64,000 bases of DNA. Origin: JAYYZW01 sp965217605. GTDB lineage: Bacteria; Pseudomonadota; Gammaproteobacteria; Ga0077536. Shown here piece after piece: positions 35,751-45,302 of this stretch. The notes beneath the pieces are model-generated. The model ran no database searches. It saw nothing but the letters and a program-made list of their open reading frames with translations, and was not told the origin of the DNA. Numbering within the stretch: the stretch's first letter is position 1; every line of letters begins with the position of its first letter. The stretch covers positions 248,001 to 312,000 of the forward strand of contig CBDCJB010000001.1 in the NCBI GenBank assembly GCA_965217605.1. Direction: 5' to 3'. The position numbers were made by a program, and so were the translations under genes.

Positions 35751-36809
35751 GTGAAGCTCGAAACTCTGCTGCCGCTGGGTGAAGTCGATCCAGGTTTGCG
35801 CGAGCCGGATTCGCCTTTCGACATCACGCGCGTGACTGAAGATGCACGGCTGGTCGAATCGCTGGGTTACGACGCGCTCGTGTTTGAAGAGAACAAACAC
35901 GATCCCTACGTGGTCACGGCGCTAGCGGCGCAGGCGACCACCCGTATCAATGTCGGCACCGCGGTTGCCATCGCCTTCCCGCGCAGTCCGACGGTGACCG
36001 CGATGAGCGCCTGGACTATCCAGAAGTTATCCGGTGGGCGTCTCATTCTCGGTCTTGGTACACAGGTGAAGGGGCATATTGAACGTCGATTCGGATTCGA
36101 ATGGTCGGCGCCCGGACCCTGGATGCGGGAATACGTACACGCGGTACGCGCCGTGTGGAGCGCGTGGCAGAACGGCGAGCAACCGAATTTTCACGGTGAA
36201 CATTACGGCATCAGCCTCACCGTGCCCCTGTTCGATCCGGGGCCGATCGAACACCCACACATTCCCATCCACCTCGCCGCGGTCAACGCCTATATGTGCC
36301 AGGTGGCAGGTGAAGTGGCGGACGGCATGCGCCCCCATCCGATCTGCACGTCGAAATATATTGAAGACATTATGCTGCCGGCGGTGCACGCCGGAGCTGC
36401 GAAGGCTGACCGCAACATCGCTGACTTCACGGTGAGCATCAAACCGCTGGTCGCGACTGCCAGAGATGACGCGAGCTTGGAGCAACAGATCCGCGACGTT
36501 CGTGCGCGGATCGCCTTTTACGCGTCAACGCCAACCTATCGTGCCGCGTTCGCGGCGCATGGTTTGGGCGAGTTGGCTGATGAACTCAAGCACCTCTCGC
36601 GTGCGCAACGTTGGGAGGAGATGCCGCAGCTCATCTCCGATGACATACTGCACCAATATGCTTGTGTCGCTAAGTACGACTCAATCGCGGCCACGCTCAG
36701 CGAGCGCTATAGCGGACTCGTAACCAACGTTGTATTCAGCATCCCGGTCGAGCAGGACGACGATGGTGATGCACTCAAGGCGATGCTCTCAGAACTCAAA
36801 GCTGCATGA
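35751..36809 (+). CDS. LLM-class F420-type oxidoreductase (TIGR03617-like)
   Basis: A 352-residue luciferase-like TIM barrel: DARLVESLGYDALVFEENKHDPYVVTALAAQATTR, AWTIQKLSGGRLILGLGTQVKGHIERRFG and IPIHLAAVNAYMCQVAGEVADG. The pattern fits the F420-dependent subgroup often called TIGR03617. The start codon here is GTG at 35751. It is the second of three LLM proteins in the window. The substrate is unknown. Confidence 0.83.
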   Translation: MKLETLLPLGEVDPGLREPDSPFDITRVTEDARLVESLGYDALVFEENKHDPYVVTALAAQATTRINVGTAVAIAFPRSPTVTAMSAWTIQKLSGGRLILGLGTQVKGHIERRFGFEWSAPGPWMREYVHAVRAVWSAWQNGEQPNFHGEHYGISLTVPLFDPGPIEHPHIPIHLAAVNAYMCQVAGEVADGMRPHPICTSKYIEDIMLPAVHAGAAKADRNIADFTVSIKPLVATARDDASLEQQIRDVRARIAFYASTPTYRAAFAAHGLGELADELKHLSRAQRWEEMPQLISDDILHQYACVAKYDSIAATLSERYSGLVTNVVFSIPVEQDDDGDALKAMLSELKAA

Positions 36810-36853
36810 GTTAAATAATCAGCTATTCCTCCTCAATCGCCTTCGGTAAACAA

Positions 36854-36905
36854 GGGGTCAGGTCTTTCATTGCCACATTTACGTGGCAATGAAAGACCTG
36901 ACCCC
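36854..36905. repeat. Perfect REP palindrome
   Basis: Perfect inverted repeat: 23-base arms (GGGGTCAGGTCTTTCATTGC at the left) around a 6-base loop. The GGTCAGGTCTT core is typical of REP elements mobilised by RayT transposases; a RayT tail lies 2.6 kb downstream. Confidence 0.85.
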
Positions 36906-36967
36906 AGGCGCACCGCTGGACTTGAGGTGCCGCGGCGGTTGTTCGCTGACGCGTAACTCGTACACTG

Positions 36968-36994
36968 AGCCCTTCTTCGGAAGGGCTCTTTTTT
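36968..36994 (+). terminator. Intrinsic terminator next to the penicillin acylase start
   Basis: Stem AGCCCTTC/GAAGGGCT with a TTCG tetraloop, followed by C and six T. It ends one base before the ATG at 36995, where a ribosome-binding site would be expected. It would terminate transcription coming from upstream, or act as an attenuator. Confidence 0.8.
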
Positions 36995-39343
36995 ATGCGG
37001 CCACGTTGGTCGTCAATCGCTCCTGCTTTTGCCGTTCTTACTGTGCTGAGCGGGTCCGCCAACGCGGAAGCGGCGGCTGATCATACCTACACGGTTACCG
37101 GCCTAGAGCAGCCCGCGGAGATCATCGTCGATCACTGGGGTGTACCCCACATCTACGCTGGCACCCACTACGACGCGTTTTTTGTGCAGGGTTTCAACGC
37201 CGCGCGGGATCGTCTCTGGCAAATCGACCTGTGGCGACGGCGCGGGTTGGGCCAGCTCGCCGAGGTGCTCGGCGAGCGCTACGTGGAACAAGATGCAGCC
37301 GCTCGTCTGTTCCTGTATCGCGGGCCCATGTATTCAGAGTGGCTCGCCTACGCGTCCGACGCCAAACGCATTGCGCAGGCATTCACGAACGGAATCAATG
37401 CCTACGTCGCGCTCGTCGACGCCGATCCGGAGCTGCTGCCTCCGGAGTTCGAGCTGCTCGGATACCGCCCGGCCATCTGGGCACTGGAGGACGTGGTGCG
37501 CATTCGCTCTCACGGGCTGCGGCACAACGTGCGCAACGAGGCGAAGCGTGCCCACATCGTCTGCCAGGCCGGTCTCGAGGCCGCCGCTTTGTGGAAACGC
37601 CTAGAGCCGACCTGGACCACCCAAATACCCGACGGGCTCGATCCCTGCGTCGTGCCGCAGGACGTGCTCGCCACCTACGAGCTCGCCACGGCGGCCGTCG
37701 ACTTCTCGGCCAACGCAGACCTGGCGGGCTCGGGCGATCCGGCGCCGTGGCCGGACGTGCTGACCGATAGCCTCGGCAGCAACAATTGGGTTGTTGCGCC
37801 ACAGCGTACCGATACGGGCCGGCCCATCCTCGCCAACGACCCGCACCGCACACATTCGGCACCATCACTTCGCTACATCAGCCACCTCAGTGCTCCGGGA
37901 CTAAACGTCATTGGCGCCGGTGAGCCCGCCCTGCCGGGAATCTCCATCGGTCACAACGAGCGGATTGCGTTTGGCCTGACCATTTTCTGGCTCGACCAGG
38001 AAGACCTGTACGTGTACGAGAAAACGGCAGGCGGCTATCGCTACGGCATCCGCTCGGAACCGCTCGTCGAGGTGCACGAGGAGATCGCGGTTCGCGGCGG
38101 TACGCCGCGCAGCAAGACCCTCCGCTTCACGAGGCACGGTCCGGTCGTGCGTGAGACGGAAGACTATCTCTTTGCCGTGCGCGCGGCCTGGCTGGAGCCC
38201 GGCATGGCGCCTTACTTCGGCAGCGTCGAGTACATGCGCGCGCAAAACTGGCGGGAGTTCGTCGCGGCGTTGAACCGCTGGGGAGCACCTCCAGAAAACC
38301 AGATTTACGCAGACATCGACGGCAACATCGGCTACAAGCCGGCCGGCCGGTTTCCGCGTCGCAAAACGTGGGACGGCTTGTTTCCCGTTCCCGGAGACGG
38401 CAGGTACGAGTGGGAAGGGTATTTCGACATGGACGCCCTACCCAACGAATTAAACCCGGCACGCGGATTCACAGGATCCGCCAACGCGATGAACTTGCCA
38501 CCGGACTTCCCGATACACCAACGCCGGGTCGGCTTCGAGTGGTCCGCGCCGTGGCGCTACCAACGACTCTGGCAGGTGCTCACGCAGCAGCAAACCCACA
38601 CGCTCACCGATTCTCACGAGCTGCAGCGCGACTACACCTCACTTTTGGCCAAAGAGGTAGTCGACCACCTGCCGGACACGCTGCGCCCGGACACGCCGCT
38701 CGCCTTGCTCAAACGTTGGGACGGCTCCCTCGACGCCAACTCGCCAGCCGCGGCGCTTTACGTCATCTGGTATTACCGGCACCTAGGGAAAACGCTTGCC
38801 GAGCGCATGGTGCCCGCGGTAGCCGAGGACATCCTGCCTCTCGATTCTCGCGCGGTGCTGGATGCGCTTGCGGATCCCGCCTCTCGAGAAGCGGCGCTCT
38901 CGTCGTTGGAGGCCGCGTGGCAAGCGGCCAAAACGCTGCTCGGCCCGAGCCCGAATGAGTGGCGCTGGGGTGATCTTCACCAAATCCGTTTCGAGCATCC
39001 CCTGCAACACCTCGCCGATCCCAAGTTGCGCCGGGCGATGACCTACCCCGCTTACCGGCGGGGCGGCAGCAGCAACACCACCAACAACACCGAATTCAAC
39101 GCGGACGACTTCCTCGTTCGATCGGGTGCGTCGTTTCGGATGGTGCTCGACGTCGGCCAATGGGACGATGCGGAGATGACCAACGCGCCCGGCCAATCGG
39201 GGCGCCCGGGCTCGCCGTTCTATCAAAATCTGCTCGAAGGCTGGGCGCAGGACTCGAGCTTTCCGCTGCTCTTTTCGCGCGAGGCGGTCGCCGCCAATCA
39301 GGCGCTCAAGATTCAGCTGCTGCCCGCCGACGTCACGCGCTGA
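36995..39343 (+). CDS. Penicillin acylase-family N-terminal-nucleophile hydrolase
   Basis: A 782-residue exported precursor with a signal peptide (about residues 1-24, ending SGSANA). The alpha-chain region carries DHWGVPHIYA and GFNAARDRLWQIDLWRRRGLG. The beta chain should begin at Ser262 in SLGSNNWVV, the autocatalytic nucleophile, followed by GRPILANDPH. Family enzymes cleave themselves and hydrolyse amides such as penicillins or acyl-homoserine lactones. The ATG abuts a terminator and has no Shine-Dalgarno sequence, so translation start or expression is puzzling. The natural substrate is unknown; quorum-signal hydrolysis is one possibility. Confidence 0.87.
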   Translation: MRPRWSSIAPAFAVLTVLSGSANAEAAADHTYTVTGLEQPAEIIVDHWGVPHIYAGTHYDAFFVQGFNAARDRLWQIDLWRRRGLGQLAEVLGERYVEQDAAARLFLYRGPMYSEWLAYASDAKRIAQAFTNGINAYVALVDADPELLPPEFELLGYRPAIWALEDVVRIRSHGLRHNVRNEAKRAHIVCQAGLEAAALWKRLEPTWTTQIPDGLDPCVVPQDVLATYELATAAVDFSANADLAGSGDPAPWPDVLTDSLGSNNWVVAPQRTDTGRPILANDPHRTHSAPSLRYISHLSAPGLNVIGAGEPALPGISIGHNERIAFGLTIFWLDQEDLYVYEKTAGGYRYGIRSEPLVEVHEEIAVRGGTPRSKTLRFTRHGPVVRETEDYLFAVRAAWLEPGMAPYFGSVEYMRAQNWREFVAALNRWGAPPENQIYADIDGNIGYKPAGRFPRRKTWDGLFPVPGDGRYEWEGYFDMDALPNELNPARGFTGSANAMNLPPDFPIHQRRVGFEWSAPWRYQRLWQVLTQQQTHTLTDSHELQRDYTSLLAKEVVDHLPDTLRPDTPLALLKRWDGSLDANSPAAALYVIWYYRHLGKTLAERMVPAVAEDILPLDSRAVLDALADPASREAALSSLEAAWQAAKTLLGPSPNEWRWGDLHQIRFEHPLQHLADPKLRRAMTYPAYRRGGSSNTTNNTEFNADDFLVRSGASFRMVLDVGQWDDAEMTNAPGQSGRPGSPFYQNLLEGWAQDSSFPLLFSREAVAANQALKIQLLPADVTR

Positions 39344-39490
39344 AACAACGCTATTAAACATCCGACAGACACCTGCACCGTCGACGTCCCCGGCGTGGAC
39401 GCCACAGGCTTGGCAGGTCTAGCCCGGATATTGCACCAGTGTTCGTCGCGAGTTGGCCCGGATCGAAATTAAGTCATCCTCGACGCGTAA

Positions 39491-39604
39491 GAGGCCGTGA
39501 CCTATAAGCTAAAAGAGATCGGCGATCATTTCGGTCTGCATAATTCGTCGCTCAGCCGAATCATCAAAATCTCCCGTGGCGGCAAGGCAAAAGGCAAGAC
39601 CTGA
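39491..39604 (+). pseudogene. RayT (REP-associated tyrosine transposase) C-terminal remnant
   Basis: Codons from about 39500 read YKLKEIGDHFGLHNSSLSRI, a DnaA-like helix-turn-helix tail characteristic of RayT proteins, then a Lys/Gly-rich end and TGA 39602-39604. A TAA lies just upstream (39488-39490) and the HUH catalytic domain is absent. The end overlaps AAGACCTGAC, the same core as the REP at 36854. The rest of the 39344-39646 gap shows nothing recognisable. Confidence 0.65.
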
Positions 39605-39646
39605 CACCGGGACAGTTTGGGTAGGGGCATCTAACGCGACAGCGGG

Positions 39647-39964
39647 CTAGAGCCTATTGCCGCGAAAAATCGTCATATGGTCCTCAGGTTCTGATCCGAT
39701 CGGTGCGCGTACACCGGGTTCGCCTTGTTTAGGGCATCTGTTAATGTACATGGGAGAAGGTATTTTGCCGGCTGCTTGGTACTTTTCTGCTCGAATTTGA
39801 ATTCTCTCCTCCAAAGGTATCGAGCAATCCTCTTGCGCACTGAGTTGGAGAGGCTGGGAACTGCTCGAATCGCTCACTGTTTTTCCCTGGGTACCGCGGT
39901 TATGAGTCGTAGTCGCACACCCAACGGCCAACACGCATAACGCACAGATGACTACTGTTCGCAT
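39647..39964 (-). CDS. Small putative lipoprotein
   Basis: A 105-residue protein with a lipoprotein signal (lipobox LAVGC at about residues 12-16) and a short hydrophilic mature part with three further cysteines (CSIPLEERIQ, NRCPKQG). No family is recognised. The low-complexity SSSS segment after the Cys is a usual lipoprotein linker. It stands alone. Confidence 0.55.
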   Translation of the reverse strand: MRTVVICALCVLAVGCATTTHNRGTQGKTVSDSSSSQPLQLSAQEDCSIPLEERIQIRAEKYQAAGKIPSPMYINRCPKQGEPGVRAPIGSEPEDHMTIFRGNRL

Positions 39965-40141
39965 ATCTCTACGCTCTCAGACTTTTCCTAATATTAAGTG
40001 TAAGCCGCCAACAGAGGAACACAACCCACAACACACCAAGCCCAAGGTAATCGCCAGTTAGTCGGTTCCGTGGCGTCGTCTCGTGTTCGTGTAAGTTGTG
40101 AAGGGCGGTAAGCAGAACGCGGGCTCCCACAGGGGAAGCCG

Positions 40142-42208
40142 CTAACCGTTCAATTCGATGGTCAAATAACCACCGCGTGACGCGACGGCCGTCGCGCCAG
40201 CCGGTAGCACTACGGTCGTATCCGTCGCCACCAACAGCGCCGGCCCCTGTTGCGCATCTCCGGGTTGCATGCGATCCGGATCGAGCATCGATACCTCGAC
40301 GAAGGTCTTGGCTTGCTTGTCGTAGAAGCGCGTCTCGCCGATGACGGCGCCCGAGTCCTTTGAAGATCCCTCGTTTGCACGCGTTCGCTGCGTGGGTGCG
40401 GTCAGGCCCGAAGCCACCACCCGCCACATGACGAACTCGACATCGTTGTCCGGCTCGGAGACCGCATAACGTTCCTTATAGATTTTGTGAAACGTTTCAG
40501 TGATGGTTTCGACGTCGTTAGAGGCCACGGGGATCCCCGGGCAATTCACGTCGAGTTCGGTGACCTGCAGCGGATAGCGAGCCGCCGCATAGAGGTCGAA
40601 ACGCCGCCGCTCATCGGATACCCCGAGTCGATCCAAAAACGCCTTGCCGTCGCTGGCCAGGCGCTGAACGGATCCGTTTACCGCTGGCTGATCAAACTGC
40701 TTGGAGGACGTCGGGCAACTGACCACATTCGACCATTTCAAATCGGCATTCAAAGCACCGTACGCGCAGAGGACGGATGTTTCCCGCGGCACGATGATCT
40801 TCCTGATCCCGAGCTCAGTGGCGAGATCGATCGCGGCGACACCGGTTGCGCCACCGGCCGTGACCAGCACCAAACCGCGCGGGTCGATGCCGCGCCTGAC
40901 GGTCATCTCGAGGATGCCGTTGATCATGCGCTCATTGACCACGCTCAAGATGCCGAGTGCTGCTTGCTCGATCGACAAGTTGAGCGGATCGGCAACGTGT
41001 TGACCTATTGCTTGTTCCGCGGCGTCCTTCGACAACGCCATGCGGCCGCCGAGAAAATGTTCTTCGGCGAGATAGCCGAGGGTCAGGTAGGCATCCGTGA
41101 CGGTCGGCGCCGTGCCGCCGCGGCCGTAACAAGCGGGACCCGGTTCCGCGCCGGCGGACTCCGGGCCGACCCGCAACAATCCGCCCCGGTCGACGCTCGC
41201 AATGCTGCCGCCACCCGCGCCAAGAGTCAGTATTTCCACCGCGGCAAGTCCAGTCGGGTAACCGCTGATGCGTCCGTCGCCGGTGACGGTCACACGCCCT
41301 TCGATGACAGTGCTGACATCGAAGCTCGTGCCGCCCATGTCGATTAGTAAACAGTCTTCGGATGACTCCGCTTGAGCGAACGAACGCGCGGCGGCCGGTC
41401 CCGTCGACGGCCCGGAAAACAACATGTACACCGGCCGCTGGGTAATTTCCTCTACGGGTTGAACACCGCCGTCGGACGCGACGACGAGTAGCTCGCCGCG
41501 TAAGCCGCGCCTCTCGAGCATACTGCGCAAGCTGTCGAGATACTCGACCACCACCGGCTTCAGCATCGAATTCAAGACGGTACACGACATGCGCGTGTAT
41601 TCGCGGATCACCGGCTGTACGTCGCTACTCAGAGAGATAATGGCTTCGGGCCAGTGCTCGGCCAGCAAGCGGCCGATGCGATCCTCGTGTTCCGGATTAC
41701 GTATTGCCCACAGCAGGCAGACTGCCACGGCGGTACAGCCCATCGTCCGTAACGTGTCGATGACTTCGATGACTTCTTCATCGCCGAGAGGTACCAAAAC
41801 ATGACCGTTTCGATCCATCCGTTCGCTGATCTCGACGCAACGCTCAGGTGGCACGAGCGGTTCGCGAGGCGGCTGCGTGAAGTCGAAGATATCCGAACGG
41901 CGCCCCTCGCCGCGCCACAAGGTGTATTTCGTACCCTTGGTACAGATCACGCCGCAGTGCGCGACCTTACCCTCGAGCACGGCATTCGTAGCGATAGTCG
42001 AGCCGTGCACAAAAACTTCGGTGTCACTGAGCAGGGTTTCGATTATGAGATCGAGATGTTCCGCCGCGAGACCGATACACTCGAGCACGCCCGCAGCGAG
42101 ATCGTCAGGCGTCGTCGATGCTTTGAAGCGCCCGACCAAAACGCCGTCTTGTGACAGCGTCAGATCGGTGAACGTACCACCGATGTCCGTACCGATGCTG
42201 AAGCTCAT
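40142..42208 (-). CDS. HyuA-like hydantoinase/oxoprolinase, subunit A
   Basis: A 688-residue ASKHA-type ATP-binding subunit of the hydantoinase/5-oxoprolinase/acetone carboxylase family. Seen: TDIGGTFTDLTL (phosphate 1), FVHGSTIATNAVLE, LLIDMGGTSFDVSTV (phosphate 2), LTLGAGGGSIASVDRGGLLRVGPESAGAEPGPACYGRGG. It pairs with the HyuB gene whose stop overlaps its start by ATGA (42205-42208). Together they hydrolyse a cyclic amide or carboxylate a ketone with ATP; which one cannot be decided from sequence. Confidence 0.9.
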   Translation of the reverse strand: MSFSIGTDIGGTFTDLTLSQDGVLVGRFKASTTPDDLAAGVLECIGLAAEHLDLIIETLLSDTEVFVHGSTIATNAVLEGKVAHCGVICTKGTKYTLWRGEGRRSDIFDFTQPPREPLVPPERCVEISERMDRNGHVLVPLGDEEVIEVIDTLRTMGCTAVAVCLLWAIRNPEHEDRIGRLLAEHWPEAIISLSSDVQPVIREYTRMSCTVLNSMLKPVVVEYLDSLRSMLERRGLRGELLVVASDGGVQPVEEITQRPVYMLFSGPSTGPAAARSFAQAESSEDCLLIDMGGTSFDVSTVIEGRVTVTGDGRISGYPTGLAAVEILTLGAGGGSIASVDRGGLLRVGPESAGAEPGPACYGRGGTAPTVTDAYLTLGYLAEEHFLGGRMALSKDAAEQAIGQHVADPLNLSIEQAALGILSVVNERMINGILEMTVRRGIDPRGLVLVTAGGATGVAAIDLATELGIRKIIVPRETSVLCAYGALNADLKWSNVVSCPTSSKQFDQPAVNGSVQRLASDGKAFLDRLGVSDERRRFDLYAAARYPLQVTELDVNCPGIPVASNDVETITETFHKIYKERYAVSEPDNDVEFVMWRVVASGLTAPTQRTRANEGSSKDSGAVIGETRFYDKQAKTFVEVSMLDPDRMQPGDAQQGPALLVATDTTVVLPAGATAVASRGGYLTIELNG

Positions 42209-44067
42209 GGGGCTTGCTGTCGCTCGCCGCGCAATTTCTCGGTTTGGTCCGTGTTGATCTGCCAGGCGGTGTCGACGAATTCCACGGCTACGCCGTAAAT
42301 GTCGCGTGCGCTTGCGGCAGAGACAAAGCCATTCGCTACATCGCTTAAGACGGCATCGGTATCGCGGTCTAAAGGATCGCCGAAGCCACCACCGCCCCCG
42401 GTTTCAGCGACCCACACCTGATCCGGTTCGACGTCAGCCTTGCCGGCATTCTTCAACTTTGCGGTCGTGTGTCCGGATTCGAAATCCTCGATCCAATGAT
42501 CCGCAGTCTTGCCGTTCTCGGCCGGGTCCAAGCCGAACGCGGCACAGGTATGTCCAGACCCCCCGTAATTGAGATTCATCGTGTGGGACACCGGCTGGAT
42601 GCGATGGCGCAAGCCCACCGCACCACGGTATTGGCCCGCTCCGCCCGAATCCTCGATCGCCGCTGTTTCCCACACGATCATCGGCCGCGCGAATTCGACC
42701 AACTCGACGGATTCATAGGCCATGTTGCCCATGATGCAGGCACCGTACATATGCGGCAGCCCATCGTGCGTGCTGGTCGCTCCGCCGCCGCTCGCAGCAA
42801 GATAGAAGACGTGCGCGTAATCTTCTGCGTGCTTAAGGTTCGTACCCGATCCCATATAGTTCGCCGCGCAGTATTCGCCCATGCCCGCCATGGCCCGTTC
42901 CGGCACGACCTGTGCCCAGGCTTTCAACACCAGATTAGTGACTTCGTCGCAGAGCGCAACCGTTGCGATCGAGGTGCCGACCGGCCATTTGGGGATGCCG
43001 GCGAGCGCGCCTTCGCGGAGCTTCACGTTAATGCGCTTTAGCGCGCCGTCGTTATTAGGAATGTCCGGATCGAGTATTGGGAGCGTGCCCTGCAGGGCAG
43101 AGCAGCGCGCCGTGGCATAGGTCAGGTTGTAACCGAAGGCCTGTTGGTCGGGCATGTCGGTGTAATCGAAATCGATACGCGCGGCTTGCGGGTCGACGCT
43201 GAGCCGCAGCTTGAGGGGGACCCCCTCCGGAAAGAAGCCTTCGATGACCTCGCCGGTCATCGCTACCTCGACTTCGGCCTTCGGCAAGCCACTGATCTCT
43301 TCGATCATGCGCTTTTCGCCGTAGCGCAAGGCTTCGCTGAAGCAGCCTTTGATGACGCCGGTTCCGAAACGCTCACACAGTTCCTTTATGCGCGTTTCCG
43401 CCGTCCACAGCGAACCGAGTTGAGCCAGGAAGTCGCCGTGCCAGCGATCCGGATAGCGGAAATTGTAGGAGATCAGCCGCACCAAATCGGGAATGGGCTC
43501 GTGGTCGCGGCATACGTGTACCGCAGGGAAATGAATCGCTTCCTCGTACACGTCCCGGGCCTCGGAATCGACGCTGCCGGGCACATGCGCGCCGCTGTCA
43601 ATGAGATGGCACTTGTTCGCCGCCCAGGCAATGAGCTGGCCGTCGTGGAAAACCGGCGCATACATCGTCCAGTCGCCGACATGTGCATTGCCCGCGAACG
43701 ACGCATTGTTGACGATTACGTCGCCGTCGCGGATGTCATCTCCGCACGCGCGGATAATGAAGCGCAGGGCAGGATCCATGGTACCGACATGGATCGGCAG
43801 ACAATCGTACATCGACAAGACCTCGGCACGCGGACTCATCACGGTGCAGGTGAAGTCCTTCGCACCGTATAGGATCGGGTTGCGCGCTGTGGTCAAAATC
43901 GTTTCAGTCATCTCGCTCAAGATCCCGGCAAGCCGCGCATAAACGACCGAGAAGGTCACCGGGTCGACGTGCGCTTCACCATCATCGGTTGCGCCGGGAA
44001 TGTGGCTGATCTCGTCGTCGCCTATAGCATCGATCATGAGTGCCGGATCGTAGGGGGGTAGCAGCAT
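42205..44067 (-). CDS. HyuB-like hydantoinase/oxoprolinase, subunit B
   Basis: Catalytic subunit of the HyuA/HyuB pair. Family motifs: DPVTFSVVYARLAGILSEM, DVIVNNASFAGNAHVGD, the HGDFLAQLGS region, FARPMIVWETAAIEDSGGAGQYRGAVG and GGGGGFGDPLDRD at the C-terminus. The ATG at 44067 with GAGG eight bases upstream is preferred; a TTG at 44094 would add nine residues. The gene starts 115 bases from a divergent methyltransferase remnant, so the operon promoter lies in 44068-44180. Confidence 0.9.
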   Translation of the reverse strand: MLLPPYDPALMIDAIGDDEISHIPGATDDGEAHVDPVTFSVVYARLAGILSEMTETILTTARNPILYGAKDFTCTVMSPRAEVLSMYDCLPIHVGTMDPALRFIIRACGDDIRDGDVIVNNASFAGNAHVGDWTMYAPVFHDGQLIAWAANKCHLIDSGAHVPGSVDSEARDVYEEAIHFPAVHVCRDHEPIPDLVRLISYNFRYPDRWHGDFLAQLGSLWTAETRIKELCERFGTGVIKGCFSEALRYGEKRMIEEISGLPKAEVEVAMTGEVIEGFFPEGVPLKLRLSVDPQAARIDFDYTDMPDQQAFGYNLTYATARCSALQGTLPILDPDIPNNDGALKRINVKLREGALAGIPKWPVGTSIATVALCDEVTNLVLKAWAQVVPERAMAGMGEYCAANYMGSGTNLKHAEDYAHVFYLAASGGGATSTHDGLPHMYGACIMGNMAYESVELVEFARPMIVWETAAIEDSGGAGQYRGAVGLRHRIQPVSHTMNLNYGGSGHTCAAFGLDPAENGKTADHWIEDFESGHTTAKLKNAGKADVEPDQVWVAETGGGGGFGDPLDRDTDAVLSDVANGFVSAASARDIYGVAVEFVDTAWQINTDQTEKLRGERQQAP

Positions 44068-44182
44068 GAGGTCGTCCTCGATAGTTCCGTTCAAACTTGA
44101 TCGTTTGAATTAATGACGCCGTTTCGGTGCCTGGGATGTTATCTTCCTTTCGTGATGTCTGTGAAGGGCGGCGCGGACGTAG

Positions 44183-44342
44183 ATGACGTGTGAGGCGTAT
44201 CACGAGCGCTGCCGGAACCTCACCCAGCAATCCGTTCCAAGCTTTCTAGACGCTGCGCGAGCCCGCCCCGGTTCGGCGGTGGTCGACGTTGCGACCGGTG
44301 CCGGTTACGCCGCTGAAGCCGCGCGGGAACGCGGCGCCGACG
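44183..44342 (+). pseudogene. 5' remnant of a SAM methyltransferase
   Basis: About 53 codons from ATG 44183 contain SFLDAARARPGSAVVDVATG, AGYAAEAARERGA, the usual N-terminus and motif I of a class I methyltransferase. The rest is missing; the sequence runs into an oppositely oriented CoA-binding gene stub. Confidence 0.55.
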
Positions 44343-44410
44343 ACCGCGATCACCTTGGTCTCGCGCAGCACGCCTCTCAGGAAGTCGTCGTCGTACTCGT
44401 TCATGATCAT
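44327..44410 (-). pseudogene. 5' stub of a CoA-binding (YccU-type) protein
   Basis: Minus-strand codons from about 44404 read MNEYDDDFLRGVLRETKVIA then VVGA, the N-terminus of small CoA-binding Rossmann proteins. Only about 25 codons remain, joined head-on to the methyltransferase stub. Confidence 0.55.
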
Positions 44411-44427
44411 GAACGGGGTCGATCCAT

Positions 44428-44464
44428 GGGGCCGGAGTGGATAAAATTTATCCACTCCGGCCCC
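44428..44464. repeat. Perfect hairpin upstream of a VOC gene
   Basis: 18-base arms (GGGGCCGGAGTGGATAAA and its complement) around a single base. It is a REP-like palindrome 26 bases before the VOC ATG at 44491; it may also affect transcription or message stability. Confidence 0.8.
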
Positions 44465-44490
44465 ACTATCAACTAAAAAGGACGCAAGCC

Positions 44491-44943
44491 ATGCTGCAGC
44501 GAATATTTCACATCAACATCGTGGTTGAGGATCTGGACAGAACGCTCGCGTTTTATTGCGACGTGCTGGGCTTTTCCGTGGTCGAAGGCGAGATCACGGT
44601 CGAGGATCCCACCCTCGCTAGAGGTTTTGGCTATGAAGGGAACGGTCGCATGCGCTGGGCGCTCATACGCCTCGGTGACGACGAGGGTGCGCCGCTCATC
44701 GACGTCGAGCAATGGATCGAGCCCGCGACGACGGGCCGGTCTTACCCCGAGTGCCGCAACCAGGGGATCGGGCGCATCGCACTCGAAGTCGGCGACATCG
44801 ACAAGGCCTACGGCGATCTCAAGGACAAGGGCGTTGCGTTTCTCTCGCCCCCGCAGACGCTGAACTTCCCGCCCTTCGGCGACTTCAAGTTCTGCAGCTT
44901 CCGGGATCCGGACGGCATCGTTATCGAGCTCGTCGAAGTCTGA
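44491..44943 (+). CDS. VOC-family (glyoxalase-fold) protein
   Basis: A 150-residue VOC protein. Its two modules are marked by IFHINIVVEDLDRTLAFYCDVLGF and RIALEVGDIDKAYGDLKDKG, with the C-terminal CSFRDPDGIVIELVEV. Metal ligands are probably the His in FHINIV and the Glu in IVIELVE. AAGGA precedes the ATG. It is surrounded by gene fragments and appears intact. Substrate unknown; not closely similar to the VOC gene at 27269. Confidence 0.85.
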   Translation: MLQRIFHINIVVEDLDRTLAFYCDVLGFSVVEGEITVEDPTLARGFGYEGNGRMRWALIRLGDDEGAPLIDVEQWIEPATTGRSYPECRNQGIGRIALEVGDIDKAYGDLKDKGVAFLSPPQTLNFPPFGDFKFCSFRDPDGIVIELVEV

Positions 44944-44993
44944 GTGACGGATCGCGCGGGGCGGCGCAGCGCGCGTCAACCCGAAACGAGGTG

Positions 44994-45302
44994 GCAGCGG
45001 CTCACTTGGCGGAGCGGCGGGCGGCCTTACCGGGGTATGTCGAGCAGGAGTTCGAGAATTACCTGAAGTGCGGGCACTACAAGTGCGGTGTACGGTGCCG
45101 CGCGCCGCGCGGACCACGACGTCGCCGACACCGACGAGGGACTGGAGTTCTAGCCCATCTTCTCTACCCCGGCTTTGAGGTCGTCGGCGTTCATCACCGG
45201 CGTGAACTCGACCTCCGCGTCCACGTAGGCGTCCATGCCCCCAGTTTCTGGAAACCGCCGCATTCACCGCACGTCACGATATCGATGTTGAAGACGCGCT
45301 TG
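44994..45302. mobile_element. Scrambled IS91-family transposase fragments
   Basis: On the plus strand, 44994-45100 encodes a zinc-binding N-terminus like that of IS91 transposases (LPGYVEQEFENYLKCGHY). On the minus strand, about 45302-45240 encodes KRVFNIDIVTCGECGGFQ, the C-terminal region of the same family. The two pieces are on opposite strands, so the element was rearranged and lost its core. The rest of 44944-45349 holds nothing recognisable. Confidence 0.55.

Noticed and set aside
43144..43872. 242-codon plus-strand frame opposite hyuB
   Set aside because: Antisense shadow of a well-supported gene.
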